Shown here in pieces: positions 60,570-64,000 of a stretch of DNA of 64,000 nucleotides. This DNA comes from Streptomyces sp. A2-16 (GTDB lineage Bacteria; Actinomycetota; Actinomycetes; Streptomycetales; Streptomycetaceae). Position 1 is the first letter of the stretch, and each line of letters opens with the position of its first letter. Location: positions 310,001 through 374,000 of the forward strand of contig NZ_CP063808.1 in the NCBI RefSeq assembly GCF_018128905.1, given 5' to 3'. Below the pieces are notes generated by a model that was given only the letters and a program-made list of their open reading frames with translations, made no database searches and had not been told where the DNA came from. The position numbers were made by a program, and so were the translations under genes.

Positions 60570-62074
60570 CGTTCCTTGGTCTCCTCCAGCACCGTCCGCC
60601 CCAGCAGCAGGTACCGCTCGGGGGAGCGCCGCTTCAAGTACTGGGCGTACCCGATGCCCAGGGCCGCGACGGCCGCCACCAGCCATGGCGTGGCCTTCAG
60701 CACCAGGGATCCGGACTCCGAGCCGGCCGCCGCGCCCATGTTGGAGACCAGCAGGGCGACCACGGCGAGCATCGCGACGCCGCCGACCAGCGGGGCCGCG
60801 AGGGTGCGGAACCAGTGGCGGCTCTCGGGGTGGTGCGTGCGGAAGTACACCAGCACCGCGAAGGAGCACACCGCCTGCACGATCAGGATCGCCATCGTGC
60901 CGAGGATGGCGAGCAGGACGTACGTGCCGCTGTACGGGTCCTTGCCGGCCGCCCAGAACGCCAGCAGGAGCACGGCCGTCACGACCGTCTGCACCAGGCC
61001 GGCGATGTGCGGCGAGCCGTGCCGGGGGTGGGTGCGGCCGACCGTGTTCTTCAGCGAGGGCAGGACTCCCTCGCGGCCCAGCGCGTACATGTAGCGGGCG
61101 GCGCAGTTGTGGAAGGCCATTCCGCAGGCCAGCGAGCCGGTGATCATCAGCCACTGCATGACGTCGACCGCCCAGTGGCCGACGTACCGCTCGGTGGGGC
61201 CGAAGAAGAGCCCGAAGGGGTCGGCGGTGGCGACCTTGACGGCGTTCGCCTGGCCGGTGCCCGAGATGGCCATCCAGGAGACGAGGACGTAGAAGACGCC
61301 GACGCCGAGGACGGAGATCATCGTCGCCTTGGGGATGATCTTCTTCGGGTTGCGGGACTCCTCGCCGTACATCGCCGTCGACTCGAAGCCGACCCACGAC
61401 CAGAAGGCGAAGAAGAGGCCGAGCCCGGCGGACGTGCCCTTGAAGGCGTTGACCGGGTTCACCGGGGCGAGGGCGAAGCCGTCCGGGCCGCCGCCGTGGA
61501 AGGCGACGGAGACCGCCATCGCGGCGAGGATCGTCACCTCGGTGGCGAGCAGAACGACCAGGAGCTTCTCGGCGACCGAGACGCCGAACCAGGTGCCCAT
61601 CGCGTTGACCGCGAGCATCAGGGCCGCGAACGCCCACCAGGGGATGTGCACCCCGGTCTGGTCCCTCAGCGTCCCCGTCGCGAACGACGAGAAGATGCCG
61701 ATGAGCGCCGGCTCGAAGACCACGTACGCGAAGGTGGCGAGGAGTCCCGACGCGAGTCCGGCCGTGCGCCCGAGGCCGTAGGAGATGAAGCCGTAGAAGG
61801 CGCCCGTCGAGGTGATGTGCTTCGCCATCGAGGTGAAGCCGACGGAAAAGATTGCCAGGACGACCATTGCGACGAGATAGCTCGCGGGCGCGCCGATGCC
61901 ATTGCCCGCCGAGACCATGAAAGGCACGTTGCCGGTCATCGCGGTGATCGGCGCGGCGGTCGCCACGGCCATGAAGACCACGCCGAGCAAGCCGATGGCA
62001 TTGGGTTTCAGTCGATGAACCGTGCCGTCGCCATCCGTCTTCGCCGCCGGGGCGACTCCCTCGTCCACTGCCAT
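60566..62074 (-). CDS. APC-family amino acid/amine permease, probable ethanolamine uptake
   Basis: A 502-residue permease with about twelve helices and a cytoplasmic N-terminus. LLGVVFMAVATAAPITAMTG, FEPALIGIFSSFATG, FFAFWSWVGFESTAMYGEES and CGMAFHNCAARYMYALGREG match the APC superfamily. Being divergent from eutBC, ethanolamine is the most likely substrate, although similar proteins carry other amino acids. AAGGAGAGAGG precedes ATG 62074. Its stop TAG overlaps the stop of the convergent regulator in CTAA. Confidence 0.82.
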   Translation of the reverse strand: MAVDEGVAPAAKTDGDGTVHRLKPNAIGLLGVVFMAVATAAPITAMTGNVPFMVSAGNGIGAPASYLVAMVVLAIFSVGFTSMAKHITSTGAFYGFISYGLGRTAGLASGLLATFAYVVFEPALIGIFSSFATGTLRDQTGVHIPWWAFAALMLAVNAMGTWFGVSVAEKLLVVLLATEVTILAAMAVSVAFHGGGPDGFALAPVNPVNAFKGTSAGLGLFFAFWSWVGFESTAMYGEESRNPKKIIPKATMISVLGVGVFYVLVSWMAISGTGQANAVKVATADPFGLFFGPTERYVGHWAVDVMQWLMITGSLACGMAFHNCAARYMYALGREGVLPSLKNTVGRTHPRHGSPHIAGLVQTVVTAVLLLAFWAAGKDPYSGTYVLLAILGTMAILIVQAVCSFAVLVYFRTHHPESRHWFRTLAAPLVGGVAMLAVVALLVSNMGAAAGSESGSLVLKATPWLVAAVAALGIGYAQYLKRRSPERYLLLGRTVLEETKER

Positions 62075-62222
62075 CGGGTGGCCTCTCTCCTTGCCCGTCA
62101 CTACGTACTGGACCGGAACTCTGTAGCCCGAATGAGTCGAGCAAGGGTCTCGGGCCGTTAAATGTTTGTCAACCAGACCTTTAGAAATCTGGTGGCAACA
62201 CACGACTCGTAGCGTCCTGGGC
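62075..62222. promoter_or_regulatory. Divergent eut control region with a dyad
   Basis: ACCAGA (62172-62177) and TCTGGT (62188-62193) are a perfect 6-bp inverted repeat with a 10-bp A/T-rich centre. TAGCGT at 62210-62215 is the likely -10 for eutB, so a bound regulator would cover its promoter. No eut regulator is visible in the window. Confidence 0.55.
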
Positions 62223-63608
62223 ATGAGCTACGAGTCCGTTCTCCGCGGTCAGCGCTACCGCTTCGACACCCTCGCCCGACTGCTCGCCGCCGCGAGCCCC
62301 GAGCGGTCCGGTGACCGGCTGGCCGGACTCGCGGCCGACTCGGAACGGGAGCGGGTCGCCGCGCGCTGGGCGCTCGCGGAGGTACCGCTCGCGGACTTCC
62401 TCACCGAGCCGCTGATCCCGTACGAGACCGACGACGTGACCCGGCTCATCCTCGACACCCACGACCCGGCCGCGTTCGCGCCGGTGGCCGGGCTGACGGT
62501 CGGCGGGTTCCGGGAGTGGCTGCTGTCGGAGCAGGCGCACGCCGTGTCGCTGGCCGCGCTGTCGCCCGGACTCACGCCCGAGATGGTGGCGGCGGTCTCC
62601 AAGCTCATGGGCAACGCGGACCTGGTCGCCGTCGCCCGCAAGGTGCGGGTGGTCACCGCGTTCCGCTCGACGATCGGACTGCCGGGGCGGCTCGCCACCC
62701 GCCTCCAGCCCAACCACCCCACCGACGACCCGGCGGGCGTGGCGGCGGCACTCCTGGACGGACTGCTGCTGGGCTCCGGCGACGCGGTGATCGGCATCAA
62801 CCCGGCGACCGACAGCCCCAGGGCCGTACGGGACCTGCTGGAGCTGCTCGACGGGGTGATCCGGAGGTACGCGATCCCGACCCAGTCGTGCGTGCTGTGC
62901 CATGTCACGACGAGCGTGGACCTGATGGAGCGCGGCGCCCCCGTCGACCTGGTCTTCCAGTCCATCGCGGGGACCCAGGCGGCCAACGCGTCCTTCGGGG
63001 TGACGCTGGGGCTGCTGGACGAGGCGTACGAGGCCGCGTCGAAGCTGGAGCGCGGCACCGTCGGCCGGAACGTCATGTACTTCGAGACCGGTCAGGGCAG
63101 CGCCCTGTCGGCGGACGCCCACCACGGGGTGGACCAGCAGACGGTGGAGGCACGGGCGTACGCGGTCGCGCGGCGCTACGACCCGCTGCTGGTCAACACC
63201 GTCGTCGGCTTCATCGGCCCCGAGTACCTCTACGACGGCCGGCAGATCCTGCGCGCCGCCCTCGAGGACCACTTCTGCGGCAAGCTGCTCGGACTGCCGA
63301 TGGGTCTGGACATCTGCTACACCAACCACGCCGACGCGGACGACGACGACATCGCGACGATGCTGACGATGCTCGGCGTGGCCGGGGCGTCCTTCGTGAT
63401 CTGCACCCCGGGCGGCGACGACATCATGCTCAACTACCAGTCCGCCTCGTACCACGACGCGTTGTACCTGCGGGAGGTGCTGGGCCTGCGCCCGGCACCG
63501 GAGTTCGAGGCGTGGCTCGCCTCGATCGGGCTGCTGGACGAGCGGGGCGCGATCCGCGAGGTCGGCGCGCACCCGCTGACGGAGATCGGAAGGGAACTGG
63601 CGGCATGA
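62223..63608 (+). CDS. eutB: Ethanolamine ammonia-lyase large subunit
   Basis: A 461-residue EutB, the adenosylcobalamin-dependent subunit that splits ethanolamine to acetaldehyde and ammonia. Seen are LPGRLATRLQPNHPTDDPAG, GDAVIGINPATDSPRAV, MYFETGQGSALSADAHHGVD, FIGPEYLYDGRQILRAALED and CYTNHADADDDDIATML. TAGCGT lies seven bases before ATG 62223, so a leaderless transcript is likely. No microcompartment shell genes are present here, as expected for actinobacteria. eutC follows with an ATGA overlap. Confidence 0.97.
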   Translation: MSYESVLRGQRYRFDTLARLLAAASPERSGDRLAGLAADSERERVAARWALAEVPLADFLTEPLIPYETDDVTRLILDTHDPAAFAPVAGLTVGGFREWLLSEQAHAVSLAALSPGLTPEMVAAVSKLMGNADLVAVARKVRVVTAFRSTIGLPGRLATRLQPNHPTDDPAGVAAALLDGLLLGSGDAVIGINPATDSPRAVRDLLELLDGVIRRYAIPTQSCVLCHVTTSVDLMERGAPVDLVFQSIAGTQAANASFGVTLGLLDEAYEAASKLERGTVGRNVMYFETGQGSALSADAHHGVDQQTVEARAYAVARRYDPLLVNTVVGFIGPEYLYDGRQILRAALEDHFCGKLLGLPMGLDICYTNHADADDDDIATMLTMLGVAGASFVICTPGGDDIMLNYQSASYHDALYLREVLGLRPAPEFEAWLASIGLLDERGAIREVGAHPLTEIGRELAA

Positions 63609-64000
63609 GCGAAGTGACCCTGCAGACAAGCGAGTTGTGGGCGGCGCTGCGGCACCGCACCCAGGCCAGGATCGGCCTCGGCCGGGCCGGTTCCGCCCTG
63701 CCCACCCGCCACCGCCTCGAACTCCAGGCCGCCCACGCGGCGGCCCGGGACGCGGTGCACTCGCCGTTCGAGCCGGGCGCCGTCGCGGCGGGACTGGCCG
63801 GGATGCCGACGGTACGGGTGCGCAGCGCGGCTCCCGACCGGACGACGTATCTCCAGCGACCGGACCTGGGCCGCCGTCTGGACCGGACGGACCGCGCCCA
63901 CCTCCCGGTGGGGGAGTGGGACGTGGTCTTCGTGATCGCCGACGGGCTCTCCAGCCGGGCGGTGCACGCACACGCGGCGGCGGTCGTCCACGAGACGGCG
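63605..64000 (+). CDS. eutC: Ethanolamine ammonia-lyase small subunit, partial
   Basis: The first 132 residues of EutC are present and the gene runs off the right edge. LRHRTQARIGLGRAGSALPTRH is the N-terminal signature, and TYLQRPDLGRRL then DVVFVIADGLSSRAVH are conserved. It completes the heterodimer with EutB and binds the cobalamin. The ATG at 63605 overlaps the eutB stop by four bases. Confidence 0.96.
   Translation, partial: MSEVTLQTSELWAALRHRTQARIGLGRAGSALPTRHRLELQAAHAAARDAVHSPFEPGAVAAGLAGMPTVRVRSAAPDRTTYLQRPDLGRRLDRTDRAHLPVGEWDVVFVIADGLSSRAVHAHAAAVVHETA

Overview
The window is high-GC actinobacterial chromosome, almost certainly Streptomyces. G/C dominates codon third positions, GTG and ATG starts are mixed, overlaps of the GTGA/ATGA type are common, and the gene content and order match what I remember of the dnaK to CYP107P region of the Streptomyces coelicolor chromosome. 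No tRNA, rRNA, CRISPR array, phage or intact IS element was seen. Most genes are core chromosome. The accessory flavour lies in the left end and in a regulator/peptide cluster at 17.7-22.4 kb.

Left end (1-5.4 kb): the N-terminus of a Pro/Gln/Gly-rich protein, a 21-bp tandem-repeat field, an FG-GAP lipoprotein gene cut by a 73-bp insertion, a nucleotidyltransferase of the aminoglycoside/lincosamide type, and a large membrane Fe-S oxidoreductase. Heat-shock block (5.6-11 kb): an MraY/WecA-like membrane protein with altered catalytic residues, then the dnaK-grpE-dnaJ-hspR operon under HAIR operators. The same operator lies in front of clpB at 23.0 kb, so both main HspR targets are in this window. 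Between them are a fibronectin-III secreted protein, an orphan sugar-binding lipoprotein, an ATP-grasp/alpha-E/transglutaminase operon, four paralogous LuxR-type regulators, and a divergent two-gene unit for a small exported peptide and a Rieske-like protein without cluster ligands.

Middle (25.7-45.8 kb): housekeeping and membrane genes, including a PIG-V-like mannosyltransferase, an aminotransferase, a 948-residue beta-helix/PKD exoprotein, a membrane aminopropyltransferase, aldose epimerase, pyrE, fba, an MFS exporter, DUF3151, and the kynurenine pathway (kynA, kynU and a separate formamidase-like hydrolase). Right part (46-64 kb): an operon with a DUF1023 hydrolase, an acyltransferase and a DesK/NarL-type two-component pair; a second paralogous pair; a MerR regulator fused to a beta-sliding-clamp-like region; a WhiJ/AbaA-type developmental module; a P450; an ABC exporter with a divergent GbsR/MarR-like regulator; and an ethanolamine permease divergent from eutBC.

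Two patterns cut across the region. Short tandem repeats sit on gene 3' ends and copy the last codons together with the stop codon at several unrelated genes (hspR, the nucleotidyltransferase, a hypothetical gene beside clpB, the MFS exporter, the ABC permease). Also, at least nine genes have a TANNNT box 6-8 nt before the start codon, which suggests leaderless transcripts.
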